NCBI RefSeq assembly: GCF_021560175.1
Contig: NZ_CP091110.1
Span: 858,001 to 922,000 of the forward strand
Length of the DNA: 64,000 bases
DNA from: Neobacillus drentensis
GTDB taxonomy: Bacteria > Bacillota > Bacilli > Bacillales > Cytobacillaceae
Direction of reading: 5' to 3'
Positions within the stretch are counted from its first letter, which is position 1. Each line of letters opens with the position of its first letter. Below, in pieces: positions 1 through 9,586 of the stretch. Position numbers and translations under genes: made by a program. Below the pieces are notes generated by a model. It ran no database searches and was not told the DNA's origin. It saw only the letters and a list, made by a program, of their open reading frames with translations.

Positions 1-1
1 A

Positions 2-544
2 ACAAGTGCAAACAAGAATCTTGAATTAACAGCAAAATGGATTGACAAGGCTTATGAACCAATTCAATCTGTACAAAATAACTGGGGTACTTATGGAGAT
101 AAGAAGCAACAAAATATCTTTGAACTTACCAGCAATGGTTCTCTAAAACATTTACCGCTTGGTTCCGCTTCACCTTGGGATATAAGACAAAAAACAAATG
201 TTGATGGACCTTTGGCCGTTTTAAATAACTACTATGGAACGGTAACGACCATGCCAGATGATGCTGCTTGGAGACTTGATATCCTGCATAAAATATATGT
301 TCCTTTTATGAAAGCAACCTATAATTATCCACCAATTTTCTTAAGTAAAGACAATCAAGATCAATTAACACAACTAGAGACAGTGGTAAAACCATATGTG
401 GAAAGAAAGAAAGCTGAATGGATTTTAAAAGGCGGTATTGAAAAACAATGGGACGACTATTTAAAACAATTGGACAAAAACGGACTTCCAAAACTATTAG
501 ACATTAAACAAAAAGCTCTAGATAAGTATAATGCTGGGGAATAA
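2..544 (+). CDS. Extracellular sugar-binding lipoprotein, C-terminal part
   Basis: The frame is open from base 2 to the TAA at 542-544, so the start lies outside the window. About 180 residues are visible. The tail, with the pattern KNGLPKLLDIKQKALDKYN, and the preceding charged helix are typical of the C-terminus of large family 1 solute-binding lipoproteins of carbohydrate ABC transporters in Bacillus and Paenibacillus. It would present a sugar or oligosaccharide to a membrane permease. It is followed by a terminator and then by fructokinase and fructosidase genes, so fructan oligomers or sucrose are a reasonable guess for the ligand. The family is fairly clear; the ligand is inference from context only. 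Confidence 0.7.
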   Translation, partial: TSANKNLELTAKWIDKAYEPIQSVQNNWGTYGDKKQQNIFELTSNGSLKHLPLGSASPWDIRQKTNVDGPLAVLNNYYGTVTTMPDDAAWRLDILHKIYVPFMKATYNYPPIFLSKDNQDQLTQLETVVKPYVERKKAEWILKGGIEKQWDDYLKQLDKNGLPKLLDIKQKALDKYNAGE

Positions 545-578
545 GTTAGTAGATTATTAAATTAAAGAATGACCTTCC

Positions 579-620
579 AAGCCGAAACAGAATTTCGTTT
601 CTGTTCGGCTTATTTTTTAT
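579..620 (+). terminator. Rho-independent terminator after the binding-protein gene
   Basis: AGCCGAAACAG pairs with CTGTTCGGCT with one bulged A, followed by TATTTTTTAT. It separates the transporter transcript from the fructokinase gene. Confidence 0.8.
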
Positions 621-638
621 AAAGTTAGGTGAGTAGAT

Positions 639-1619
639 ATGTTTGATGTAACGGCATTGGGTGAAGTATTGATAGACTTTACACCAGCAGGGAAATCAGA
701 AAGTGGTGAAGTTCAGTTTGAAAGGAATCCAGGAGGAGCCCCAGCAAATGTTCTTGCAGCACTAGCTAAGTTAGGAAAAAAAACTGCGTTTATTGGTAAG
801 GTAGGTAATGATCAGTTTGGTCATTATTTACATTCTGTATTAAGTAAGAATGACATTAACACGAAAGGCCTTGTGTTCTCGAATGAGATAAATACCACAC
901 TAGCTTTTGTCCATTTAGATGAACAAGGGGATCGGTCTTTCAGTTTTTATCGTAATCCTGGGGCAGATATGATGCTAAAGGAGCAAGAAGTCAATCTAGA
1001 GTTAATAGATCATACGCGAATCTTCCATTTCGGGTCGATATCAATGACACACGAACCTGCTGCTTCTGCCACTTTAATGGCGATTAAGTATGCGAAAGAA
1101 AAGGGTCATCTCATCTCTTTTGATCCTAATTTAAGAGTGAATCTTTGGGAGAGTTTAAGTCATGCAAAGGCTATGTTTAATGTAGGTTTACAATATGCCA
1201 ATGTTTTAAAAATATCTGAAGAGGAGCTTGAATTTATCTCCGGCTCGAAAGACCCTCATACGGGAACGGATTATATTTATAAACAATACCATACCGAATT
1301 AATCTTCGTTACGATGGGGGCTGAGGGTTGCTATTTTCGATTAGGAGAAAAAGTAGGGAAATGCAGTGGTTATAAGGTGGAGTCAATCGATACAACAGGT
1401 GCAGGAGATGCCTTTTTAGCGGGCATCCTTTATCAAATACTTGAGAATAATCGTTTGCTATCTAATTTGAGTTTGGAAGATGTAGAGCAAATGGTATCAT
1501 TTGCAAATGCGGTAGGAGCATTAGCAACAACGAAAAAAGGGGCGATCCCGGCTATGCCATCCGTGGAAGAAATTAATGCATTAAGAGACAACCAAATTCT
1601 ATGTGAACAGGAGAATTGA
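639..1619 (+). CDS. PfkB-family fructokinase
   Basis: 326 residues, the normal length for a ribokinase/PfkB sugar kinase. The N-terminus has the substrate-binding stretch GEVLIDF followed by NPGGAPANVLAALAKLG (first PfkB signature). The C-terminal part has DTTGAGDAFLAGI, the second signature with the catalytic Asp and anion hole. The likely reaction is ATP-dependent phosphorylation of fructose to fructose 6-phosphate in the cytoplasm. Six bases separate it from the downstream GH32 gene, so the two are probably co-transcribed and the kinase would take the fructose that enzyme releases. A ribosome binding site (GTTAGGTGAG) precedes the ATG. Fructose is favoured by context; another hexose cannot be excluded. 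Confidence 0.85.
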   Translation: MFDVTALGEVLIDFTPAGKSESGEVQFERNPGGAPANVLAALAKLGKKTAFIGKVGNDQFGHYLHSVLSKNDINTKGLVFSNEINTTLAFVHLDEQGDRSFSFYRNPGADMMLKEQEVNLELIDHTRIFHFGSISMTHEPAASATLMAIKYAKEKGHLISFDPNLRVNLWESLSHAKAMFNVGLQYANVLKISEEELEFISGSKDPHTGTDYIYKQYHTELIFVTMGAEGCYFRLGEKVGKCSGYKVESIDTTGAGDAFLAGILYQILENNRLLSNLSLEDVEQMVSFANAVGALATTKKGAIPAMPSVEEINALRDNQILCEQEN

Positions 1620-1625
1620 ATCATA

Positions 1626-3101
1626 ATGAATAAAATTGATGTGAAAGAAAAATTTCGTCCGCAGTATCATTTCTCACCGGAATCAAACTGGATGAATGAT
1701 CCAAATGGGATGGTTTTCTATGCCGGGGAGTACCATTTGTTTTATCAGCATCATCCTTACGGAACAACATGGGGTCCGATGCATTGGGGCCATGCCGTAA
1801 GTAAGGATTTAATCCAATGGGATCACCTTCCTATTGCATTGGAACCTGACGAGCATGGAGATATTTTTTCTGGCAGTGTGGTAGTTGATTGGAATGATTC
1901 AACAGGATTTTTTCAAGGTGCTTCTGGTCTAGTAGCGATTTTTACACATGCTGACCAATATCCGGATTCAGATCGACCAAGGCAGAGACAGAGTCTTGCC
2001 TATAGTACGGATCATGGCCGTACTTGGACTAAATATGAGGGGAATCCCGTATTAACGGAGGAATCTATCATAGATTTCCGTGATCCGAAAGTATTTTGGC
2101 ATGAGGATACGAATAAGTGGACGATGGTTCTGGCTGCGGGGAACCATGTAAGGTTTTATAGTTCAGACAACCTAATATCTTGGGAGTTTGCTAGTGAATT
2201 CGGTGCTCAAGCTGGATCCCATGCTGGTGTCTGGGAGTGCCCTGACATCTTTAAGTTACCGGTTGACGGAAATAAGGATTCGAGCAAATGGGTGATGATT
2301 GTAAGTATTGGTAATGATACTGCATTTGACGAGGGTTCAAGAACACAGTATTTTATCGGTGAATTTGATGGTATCTCGTTTACCAATGATAACCCTGATG
2401 ACACAGTTCTTTGGCTTGACCATGGAAGAGATAATTATGCTGGAGTAACTTGGTCAGATATTCCGCATGAAGATGGACGGCGTCTCTTTATTGGTTGGAT
2501 GAGTAATTGGAAATATGCAAATGAAACCCCAACCGTCGGGTGGAGAAGTGCCATGACCCTTCCGAGGGAGTTATCATTAAAAGAAACCTTCGATGGCGTT
2601 AGACTTATTCAAACTCCAGTGGCTGAGCTTGAAAAGATTAGAGGGGAAAAACGGTCATGGGATCAGTTCATTCTTGAACCAGAGGAAAATGTTTCAGTTG
2701 ACGTTAGTGGAAATGGGTTAGAAATTATTGCTGAATTTGAACTGCAGTCGGCAACAGAATTTGGTATCAAAATTCGAAATTCCGATTCAAAGGAAACCAT
2801 AATAGGATATGACGCTGTAAATGAATTCCTTTTTGTTAATCGGATTAACTCGGGGGTTACTGAATTTAACGAACATTTTCCTTGTATGCATGGAGCTCCG
2901 TTAAAGTCGAAGAATAATAGAATTAAACTGCAAATTTTTGTTGATAGTTCTTCCGTCGAAATTTTTGCGAACAATGGCCAAGTGGTGATCACGGATTTAA
3001 TCTTCCCTGATCCTAAAAGCACAGGGATTGAATTATATACTACAGATAAGAAAGTTAAATTAGCCTCGTTAGCGATCGTTCGATTGGCTTCGATTTTTTA
3101 A
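1626..3101 (+). CDS. GH32 beta-fructosidase without signal peptide (intracellular sucrase/levanase type)
   Basis: 491 residues. Glycoside hydrolase family 32 signatures are all present: WMNDPNG at residues 22-28 (Asp25 nucleophile), FRDP at 151-154 (Asp153, transition-state stabiliser) and ECPD at 204-207 (Glu204 acid/base). A five-bladed propeller is followed by the usual C-terminal beta-sandwich (about 340-491). There is no signal peptide, so it should act in the cytoplasm on sucrose, sucrose 6-phosphate or imported fructo-oligosaccharides, releasing fructose for the kinase encoded just upstream. The ribosome binding site CAGGAGAA overlaps the end of that kinase gene. Substrate (sucrose-6-P, sucrose, inulin or levan oligomers) cannot be fixed from sequence. 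Confidence 0.9.
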   Translation: MNKIDVKEKFRPQYHFSPESNWMNDPNGMVFYAGEYHLFYQHHPYGTTWGPMHWGHAVSKDLIQWDHLPIALEPDEHGDIFSGSVVVDWNDSTGFFQGASGLVAIFTHADQYPDSDRPRQRQSLAYSTDHGRTWTKYEGNPVLTEESIIDFRDPKVFWHEDTNKWTMVLAAGNHVRFYSSDNLISWEFASEFGAQAGSHAGVWECPDIFKLPVDGNKDSSKWVMIVSIGNDTAFDEGSRTQYFIGEFDGISFTNDNPDDTVLWLDHGRDNYAGVTWSDIPHEDGRRLFIGWMSNWKYANETPTVGWRSAMTLPRELSLKETFDGVRLIQTPVAELEKIRGEKRSWDQFILEPEENVSVDVSGNGLEIIAEFELQSATEFGIKIRNSDSKETIIGYDAVNEFLFVNRINSGVTEFNEHFPCMHGAPLKSKNNRIKLQIFVDSSSVEIFANNGQVVITDLIFPDPKSTGIELYTTDKKVKLASLAIVRLASIF

Positions 3102-3174
3102 TGACTACATCCAGTCTTGCTTTTTTTGAACTGCTGAAGTTAATTGTTATTTCATACTAAATGAATTATTTGAG

Positions 3175-3213
3175 TAAGGGCAGCTTTCAACCTGAGTGAA
3201 CCTGCCCTTTTTC
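3175..3213 (+). terminator. Terminator after the GH32 gene
   Basis: AAGGGCAG (3176-3183) pairs with CTGCCCTT (3202-3209), followed by a short T-run. The loop is 18 bases long. Confidence 0.65.
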
Positions 3214-3255
3214 AGTCATTAATTGAGCATAAAACACATAATAGGAGGGCATTTC

Positions 3256-4380
3256 ATGCAATTAGGCTTTATAGGATGTGGAGTTATTTCAATTGAACAT
3301 GTTGAAGGATTAGCGGAGTTAAAGAACAAAGGACTCGAAACATTTGAATTGTCAGCAGTATGTGACATTCAGGTTGAAAGAGCTGAACATTTTGCCTTAG
3401 AGGTGGAAAAACGGTTAGGAAAACGGCCGGCTGTATATTCTGATTATCGTGTGATGTTAGAAAAAGAACCATTAGATGCCGTATCTGTTCTGGTTAACCA
3501 TGATTTGCATCATACAGTAGCTGAAGATTGTTTTACTGCGGGGGTAAATGTGCAAATGCAAAAGCCGTTAGCCATTTCCCCTTCATTTGGTCAGAAAATG
3601 ATTTCTGATGCCAAAAAGTATAATCGTGTCCTAACAGTTTCAGAACCAAGTGTGTTAGGTGCAGCAAATGTTGCAATGGTGAATGCTGTAAAAGATGGAA
3701 TAATTGGTTCTGTTTCTTTAATCATGGATTATGCGACAGTTTCCCTAAATCGAGGATTTTTCGCTGCTACTCCGTGGAGGCATATGAAGGGTAAGGCTGG
3801 GGCTGGCTGGATTAATGATCACGGTGTACATCGAACACACTTCTTTACTGAAATTAATGGTGCGATTGATGAGGTTTTTGCCTATACAGAAATTTTTGAA
3901 AAAGAATTAAGTAATGGTGAAGTGACAATTAAACCTACTGGAGAGGATACGGCAGTAACAGTATTCAAATTTAAAAATAGGGGACTTGGTCATTGGATGT
4001 GTGCCACATCGGCTCATGGTGAAAGTTCCGGAGGTGTGTGGATTTATGGGAATAAAGGATGTCTTCGTCCGGGACAGCATGTAGCACTTGAAGAGGGAAA
4101 AAGAATTCTAATACCAGAGCTAATTGAAAGATATGCATCGGATATTGTTAAACATCCATTAGCCCACTCCTATGTGGAATTATGGGATGCAATAAGTAAA
4201 AATAAGATACCTATTTCTAGTGCTCAAAGAGGCCTAGAAGCATTAGGCGTTGTATTTGCTGCACTAGAATCCGCAACAATTGGCCAGCCAGTCAAAGTTA
4301 AAGATATCCTAAATGGTAAAAAGCACAAGTATGAGGATACAGTTTTTGATGAGATGGAATCTAAAGAAGTGAAATTATAA
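3256..4380 (+). CDS. Gfo/Idh/MocA-family oxidoreductase
   Basis: 374 residues from the ATG at 3256, chosen because AGGAGGG lies six bases before it; an upstream in-frame TTG at 3223 has no ribosome binding site. The N-terminal Rossmann fold begins MQLGFIGCGVIS and keeps the NAD(P) Gly-rich loop. The conserved EKP motif of the family appears as MQKPLAI. The C-terminal half is the alpha/beta substrate domain, with a DHGVHRTHFF segment in the place of the usual catalytic His region. It probably oxidises or reduces a sugar or cyclitol with NAD(P). It lies between two GH32 genes, which suggests action on a fructan- or sucrose-related sugar. Substrate unknown. Confidence 0.8.
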   Translation: MQLGFIGCGVISIEHVEGLAELKNKGLETFELSAVCDIQVERAEHFALEVEKRLGKRPAVYSDYRVMLEKEPLDAVSVLVNHDLHHTVAEDCFTAGVNVQMQKPLAISPSFGQKMISDAKKYNRVLTVSEPSVLGAANVAMVNAVKDGIIGSVSLIMDYATVSLNRGFFAATPWRHMKGKAGAGWINDHGVHRTHFFTEINGAIDEVFAYTEIFEKELSNGEVTIKPTGEDTAVTVFKFKNRGLGHWMCATSAHGESSGGVWIYGNKGCLRPGQHVALEEGKRILIPELIERYASDIVKHPLAHSYVELWDAISKNKIPISSAQRGLEALGVVFAALESATIGQPVKVKDILNGKKHKYEDTVFDEMESKEVKL

Positions 4381-4439
4381 TTGAGCTCAAATAAAGATAT
4401 GAATCTAGTAATTAATGTAATTGGAAGAGAGGGCAAAGG

Positions 4440-7400
4440 ATGAAATTGACTTTGAGAAAATGGACTTTTGTATTTTTGTCAATCGTGCTAATCTCGGCTG
4501 CAATGGGAACGATTTTTACTCACCCTGCGACAGGCAGGGCAACTGAATCGACAGAAAGCGGGGAGGTTTCAACTATTATTGAAAACACAACCAAAGCAAA
4601 TACCAATCTAACAGACTGGCAAGTGAAAGGGAGAGGCACATTAGAAGACACAGACCAGGGGCTTTTGCTCACTTCGGAACCTAAAGAGAATGTCATGGCG
4701 ATATCGGGTGTTACAACTGAAGATTTTATTTATGAAGCCGATGTAAAAATCATCGACAAAAACGCAGACGCCACATTAGTGTTCCGATCAAATGAAGATG
4801 GGTGGGACTCGTACATGCTGCAAATCGTGGCAAATGCCGGGATTATTCGTCTTCGTGATGCGCGGGATGAGTCGAGATTAAAAGTGGAACACCAAGTGAA
4901 CTTGCAAGAAGGAGGAATTTATCATCTAAGAGTAAAGGCGGTTGGTGATCATCTGCAAGTTTATTGGGGGGATCATTATGCTCCTGTCATTGATGTTCAT
5001 AACAATCTATATAAGAAGGGATTACTTGGTCTCAACGTATGGGATGGATCAGCCTTATTTCAAAATGTAAGCGTTAGCAAACTATCTGCCAATCTTGGCT
5101 CCTCTCAATATAAGGAAGGAAGCTGGGAACCAGCCATCAAAGGTCTAAAGGGAATGGTCGTTGATGGGGTGAAATCTAAGCAAATCTTTAAAAGAAGTGA
5201 AAGCGACTTTGTTCTTGAAGGAAATATATCATTTGACAAAGATCTGGCGGAAGCTGGCCTTTTATTTCGTACAAATGAGCAAGGAACAACTGGTTACCAA
5301 GCGGTACTTATCAAAGAAGGAAACTCAGTCAAAGCTCAATTGGAGAAAGCGGACGGTACTGTACTTAAAACATCAGACCGCGGCTTTCAAACTCAAGAAG
5401 GTACGATACACCATCTTGAAATGATAGCAAACGGCAATCAAATTGAACTTTATGTTGATGGGTATACAGATGCAGCTGTAAAAGTGACGGATGCGAGTTA
5501 CAGTACTGGATTTGTCGGTTTTACTGTTAAATCAGGTACGGGATATTTCCAAGATGTATATCTTGATTCAGTATCTAGTTATTATAAAGAAAAATATCGA
5601 CCGGATTATCATTATACTCCAGCACGAGGATCTGTAAGTGATCCGAATGGACTTGTTTATTACGAAGGAGAATATCACTTATTCCATCAGGATGGAGGAA
5701 CTTGGGCTCATGCAGTAAGTAAAGATTTGATAAAATGGAAGCGCCTTCCTATTGCGTTACCATGGAATGATTACGGACATGTATGGTCTGGTTCTGCCAT
5801 AGCAGATGTAACGAATGCTTCGGGTTTATTCACTAATGCTGGAGGTAAAGGGCTGGTTGCCTACTACACTTCATTTAATCCAGATGGACCTAATGGTAAT
5901 CAGCGGGTTGGTCTTGCCTATAGTACTGATCAAGGGCGAACCTGGAAATATTCAACAGAGCACCCCATCGTTATCGAGAATCCGGGTAAGAATGGTGACG
6001 ATTTGGGCGGGTGGGATTTCCGTGATCCAAAGGTGGTCCGAGATGAGACGAACAATCGGTGGATTATGGTTGTATCTGGAGGAGACCACATTCGCTTCTT
6101 TACTTCAACTAACTTAATAGATTGGAAGCTTACCGATAATTTTGGTTATGGAGATTATGTTCGCGGCGGTGTATGGGAATGCCCTGATCTATTCGAACTT
6201 CCGGTAGACAATACAGGAGAGAAGAAATGGGTTCTGATGATCAGTACAGGTGCCAATCCGAAGACACAAGGGTCCGATGCGGAATATTTTATTGGTAATC
6301 TAACAGCGGAGGGTAAATTTATTAATGATAATCCAGCAGGTTCTGTGCTAAAAGCGGATTACGGAAAAGAGTTCTATGCGTCGACGTCCTTCGCCAATAT
6401 GCCGGATAACCGCCGTGTGATGTTAGCTTGGATGACCAACTGGGATTATCCATTCGCTTTTCCAACGACAGGCTGGAAGGGAGAACTGACCATTCCGAGA
6501 GAAGTAAGATTGGTGAAAACTGATGATGGACTCAGACTTGCACAGGCACCGATTAAGGAACTTCAGACCATTCGAAGTACCATTTTTCAAGCGCAAAATA
6601 AGGTAGTCAGTCCAATCAATGCTTCGAACTTGATGAAGGGAATTAGTTCAGGAGCTTTTGAAATAGAAGCTGAGATCGAAATCCCTGCTGACAGTAAGAC
6701 AAGCGAATTTGGATTTCATGTTCGGGAAGGAGCTGGCCAAAAAACGGTTGTTGGGTACAAAACAGAGGAGAATCAATTATTTGTTGATCGTGCTGAGTCA
6801 GGAGAGACTGATTTCTCCAGCCTTTTTTCCACTTTACATGAAGCACCTTTAAAACCAAATAATAAACGTATCAAACTAAATCTATTTGTAGATGATTCTT
6901 CGATTGAGGTATTTGCTAATGATGGAAAAGTAGTTTTTTCGGATGTTATTTTCCCTGATCCCTCAAGTCGCAGCATGAACTTCTACACAAAGGGCGGCGA
7001 GGTGAAGGTTGTATCCTTAAACGTACACTCCTTATCCAATACATGGAACCCATACGGTGATAAGGGTACCAGTATTGTTATGGATTCAAATCAAAGAGAG
7101 ATGAATATCGGTGATTCTCTGACTTTGTTTGCTTCTGTGAAAAATGGAAAAGGAAAGGGAACACAGCCAATAGAGTGGAAATCGAGTAATCCGAATGTAG
7201 TGAAAGTAGCCTCCGCAGCAGACTCCAAAGCCGAACTTAAAGCGGTAAGCAAAGGAGAAGCGGTTATTACCGCCTCTGAACCAGATGGAAAGGCGTCTGC
7301 AAGTGTTGTGGTAAGAGTGTATGATGGTGAATTCTATACGAATCTAACAGGATGGAAATCAGATCTTTCTTCCTCCCGCTGGACCATCACCGAAAATGGA

Positions 7401-8231
7401 ATTCGTGGTACGTATACAAGTGATGCAAACTACGTGGCCAAGGAAACAGCAGGAGACTTTACGTATGAAACAGATATGATGCTGGGTCAATCGGGAGGAG
7501 CAGGTTCTATTCTTTTCCGGGCAAGTGAAGATGGCAGAAGCGGTTATTATTTCAATCTTGATCCGAATATGAAGGCTTTTCGTCTTTTTTACAAGATTGA
7601 CGGCTGCTTTGAAGACCGAATGATTATTGCAAAAGTCCCCGCCTTTATTCAACCAGGAAAGACGTATAAAGTTAAAATAGAAGCGAAGGGCCCTCACATC
7701 CAGATTTATGTGGATGGACAAAAAATTATTGATTTACAGGATGGGACCTTTGCAGAAGGACATTTTGGGTTAAATGTATTTGGAGGTCAAGCGTCTTATC
7801 AAAATGTGAATGTCAGAAATCTGTCTTCGGCAGATTTAACCGTAACAAGCTTTACAAATAAAGTACTAGGTAAAGCGCTATATACAGCTAAGTCAGAGAA
7901 CGGTGAGCCTGTAACAATAGCTGATGCCGACATAGCGACAAACTGGACTTTAATTCCAACAGGCGACGAATATGGTTCTTATTCCATACGTACTGAAGGC
8001 GGTAAGGCACTTGACCTGGATACTGGACAAAATAAAATTCAGCTATACAATTATCTCGGCTATAATAATCAGCGCTGGATTCTTACAAAAAATGATAATG
8101 GGTCGGTAACGATTACATCTGTTCATAATGGAAAAGCACTAGAAATATCAGAAGAGGGTATTTTGACCCTAAACGATTCGAACCCAGGTTTAGAGCACCA
8201 GCAGTGGTTCCTTTCATCTGAAATAAGGTAG
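4440..8231 (+). CDS. Large secreted modular GH32 fructanase (levanase/inulinase type)
   Basis: 1263 residues. A signal peptide covers about 1-34. Two concanavalin-like/LamG- or DUF1080-type domains follow (about 55-215 and 225-378), then the GH32 catalytic module (about 380-865). Next come a Big2-like Ig domain (about 875-962), a third concanavalin-like domain (about 963-1130) and a ricin-type lectin domain with QxW repeats (QRW at 1211, QQW at 1254). Catalytic residues are Asp401 in SVSDPNG, Asp529 in FRDP and Glu580 in ECPD. The usual W-M/I-N before the nucleophile is replaced by S-V-S, which is unusual and may alter the -1 subsite. It should hydrolyse extracellular fructan, with the lectin and concanavalin-like modules binding polymer. 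No LPXTG anchor is seen. Family assignment is firm; the exact polymer is not known. Confidence 0.88.
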   Translation: MKLTLRKWTFVFLSIVLISAAMGTIFTHPATGRATESTESGEVSTIIENTTKANTNLTDWQVKGRGTLEDTDQGLLLTSEPKENVMAISGVTTEDFIYEADVKIIDKNADATLVFRSNEDGWDSYMLQIVANAGIIRLRDARDESRLKVEHQVNLQEGGIYHLRVKAVGDHLQVYWGDHYAPVIDVHNNLYKKGLLGLNVWDGSALFQNVSVSKLSANLGSSQYKEGSWEPAIKGLKGMVVDGVKSKQIFKRSESDFVLEGNISFDKDLAEAGLLFRTNEQGTTGYQAVLIKEGNSVKAQLEKADGTVLKTSDRGFQTQEGTIHHLEMIANGNQIELYVDGYTDAAVKVTDASYSTGFVGFTVKSGTGYFQDVYLDSVSSYYKEKYRPDYHYTPARGSVSDPNGLVYYEGEYHLFHQDGGTWAHAVSKDLIKWKRLPIALPWNDYGHVWSGSAIADVTNASGLFTNAGGKGLVAYYTSFNPDGPNGNQRVGLAYSTDQGRTWKYSTEHPIVIENPGKNGDDLGGWDFRDPKVVRDETNNRWIMVVSGGDHIRFFTSTNLIDWKLTDNFGYGDYVRGGVWECPDLFELPVDNTGEKKWVLMISTGANPKTQGSDAEYFIGNLTAEGKFINDNPAGSVLKADYGKEFYASTSFANMPDNRRVMLAWMTNWDYPFAFPTTGWKGELTIPREVRLVKTDDGLRLAQAPIKELQTIRSTIFQAQNKVVSPINASNLMKGISSGAFEIEAEIEIPADSKTSEFGFHVREGAGQKTVVGYKTEENQLFVDRAESGETDFSSLFSTLHEAPLKPNNKRIKLNLFVDDSSIEVFANDGKVVFSDVIFPDPSSRSMNFYTKGGEVKVVSLNVHSLSNTWNPYGDKGTSIVMDSNQREMNIGDSLTLFASVKNGKGKGTQPIEWKSSNPNVVKVASAADSKAELKAVSKGEAVITASEPDGKASASVVVRVYDGEFYTNLTGWKSDLSSSRWTITENGIRGTYTSDANYVAKETAGDFTYETDMMLGQSGGAGSILFRASEDGRSGYYFNLDPNMKAFRLFYKIDGCFEDRMIIAKVPAFIQPGKTYKVKIEAKGPHIQIYVDGQKIIDLQDGTFAEGHFGLNVFGGQASYQNVNVRNLSSADLTVTSFTNKVLGKALYTAKSENGEPVTIADADIATNWTLIPTGDEYGSYSIRTEGGKALDLDTGQNKIQLYNYLGYNNQRWILTKNDNGSVTITSVHNGKALEISEEGILTLNDSNPGLEHQQWFLSSEIR

Positions 8232-8241
8232 ATTTGATAAG

Positions 8242-8286
8242 AAAAGCATTTACAGTGCCTCTTGCACGGAATGCTTTTTTTTTGTG
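8242..8286 (+). terminator. Terminator after the secreted fructanase gene
   Basis: AAAAGCATT (8242-8250) pairs with AATGCTTTT (8270-8278), with an inner GTGC/GCAC stem, followed by nine or more T residues. Confidence 0.9.
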
Positions 8287-8310
8287 TTTGTAGGCTGTTT
8301 AATACAAAAA

Positions 8311-8358
8311 TAGCAAAATAGTATATGTTTTCATTAGATGGTATATGTTTTATTATCC
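8311..8358 (+). promoter_or_regulatory. Proposed AraC-type operator (paired direct repeats)
   Basis: GTATATGTTTT occurs at 8321-8331 and again at 8341-8351, exactly 20 bp apart. The first box with its flank (8311-8337) matches 23 of 27 bases of 10382-10408, in front of the divergent AraC regulator gene. Direct repeats two helical turns apart are usual for AraC-family dimers. That the local AraC protein binds here is inference. Confidence 0.55.
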
Positions 8359-8386
8359 TTATACGATATAAGATAAGTGTATAAAT

Positions 8387-8400
8387 TTTAAGCGTTTACT
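8387..8400 (+). promoter_or_regulatory. Candidate cre (CcpA) site
   Basis: TTTAAGCGTTTACT matches the cre consensus TGWAAGCGYTWWCW at 13 of 14 positions (G to T at position 2). It lies about 50 bases before the downstream oxidoreductase gene, so glucose repression of this locus is plausible. Confidence 0.5.
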
Positions 8401-8449
8401 TTATGAGTTAGTATTTTTATCAAGTTAATTAATAAAGAGGAGAATGGAT

Positions 8450-9526
8450 ATGGCGAATCGAAACTATCAATTAGTGATTGTTGGTTATGGTGGTATGGGA
8501 AGTTATCACGGAAAGCTGTTAAAAGAGAATCCAAATATCAATGTGATCGGAACCTATGATATTTCGGAAGAAAGAAAAATCGCTTCCTTGACTGATGGAT
8601 ACGCGGTTTATGAAAGCCTTGAAGCCGTTTTATCAGATCAAGCGGTCGATTTTGTTCTAATTGCCACTCCCAATGATGTGCACAAAGAAATCGCAGTTGC
8701 CGCTTTAAACGCTAAAAAGCATGTCATTTGTGAAAAGCCGGTGACAATTTACAGTGAAGAGTTGCTTGAGATTATGGAAGCCGCAAAACTAAATGACCGT
8801 GCCTTTATTGTCCACCAGAACCGCAGGTGGGATGAAGACTTCCTAACGATGAAAAAGATTTACGACGAACAGATCATCGGAGATGTTTTTCATATCGAAT
8901 CACGGGTTCAAGGAGCAAATGGAATTCCTGGAGACTGGCGTCATTTGAAAGAATTTGGCGGTGGGATGCTTCTTGACTGGGGTGTCCATTTATTAGATCA
9001 GCTCTTATTTATGGTTGATAGCAAGATTACAAGTGTCTTTGCTAATTTAAGTTACATTCTGGGGGACGAGGTAGATGATGGATTTCAAGTGTTTATTACA
9101 TTTGAAAACGGTATCACCTCATTGATAGAGGTTGGAACAACCAATTTCATTCAACTGCCGCGTTGGTATACAAAAGGAACCAAAGGTACAGCCGTCATTA
9201 ACGATTGGGATATTAATGGTAAAATTGTCACTCAGAATCTGGGAGAAATAGAAGCCCCTAAACCGATTAAGGCTGGACAGGGTTTAACGAAGACAATGGC
9301 ACCTCCTTCTGAAAAAGCTGTGAGTACATCTGATTTACCTAAAGTAGAAAAAACAATGGAAAGCTTTTATGAAAATGTAGTTTCAGTAGTGGCAGGAAAT
9401 TCAGAACCAATCGTGAAAAACGAGGAAGTTTTACGTGTCCTGCGATTAATGGAAACGATTTTTGAATCAGCCGAAACTAACCAAGTCATTAAAGACTTTG
9501 ATCTTGTACCTTCAAAATTGAATTAA
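8450..9526 (+). CDS. Gfo/Idh/MocA-family oxidoreductase
   Basis: 358 residues from the ATG at 8450. That ATG is preferred to the one at 8444 because GGAG (8439-8442) is seven bases before it but only one base before the other. The Rossmann fold starts YQLVIVGYGGMGSYH. The family motif CEKPVT is present, followed by a DWGVHLLDQ segment carrying the usual catalytic-region His. It would be an NAD(P)-dependent sugar or cyclitol dehydrogenase. It is preceded by a candidate cre site and by the proposed AraC operator, and converges with the AraC gene. Together with the TIM-barrel and ThuA genes downstream it suggests oxidised-sugar chemistry; the true substrate is unknown. Confidence 0.82.
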   Translation: MANRNYQLVIVGYGGMGSYHGKLLKENPNINVIGTYDISEERKIASLTDGYAVYESLEAVLSDQAVDFVLIATPNDVHKEIAVAALNAKKHVICEKPVTIYSEELLEIMEAAKLNDRAFIVHQNRRWDEDFLTMKKIYDEQIIGDVFHIESRVQGANGIPGDWRHLKEFGGGMLLDWGVHLLDQLLFMVDSKITSVFANLSYILGDEVDDGFQVFITFENGITSLIEVGTTNFIQLPRWYTKGTKGTAVINDWDINGKIVTQNLGEIEAPKPIKAGQGLTKTMAPPSEKAVSTSDLPKVEKTMESFYENVVSVVAGNSEPIVKNEEVLRVLRLMETIFESAETNQVIKDFDLVPSKLN

Positions 9527-9544
9527 GTTAGTTCATAAGAAATA

Positions 9545-9580
9545 GAATGGGCTAGAAAATTGGCGTTTTCTAACCCATTC
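9545..9580. terminator. Bidirectional terminator between convergent genes
   Basis: AATGGG(C)TAGAAAA pairs with TTTTCTA(A)CCCATT around a six-base loop. It serves the oxidoreductase gene on the plus strand and the AraC gene on the minus strand. Confidence 0.75.
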
Positions 9581-9586
9581 CATCTA

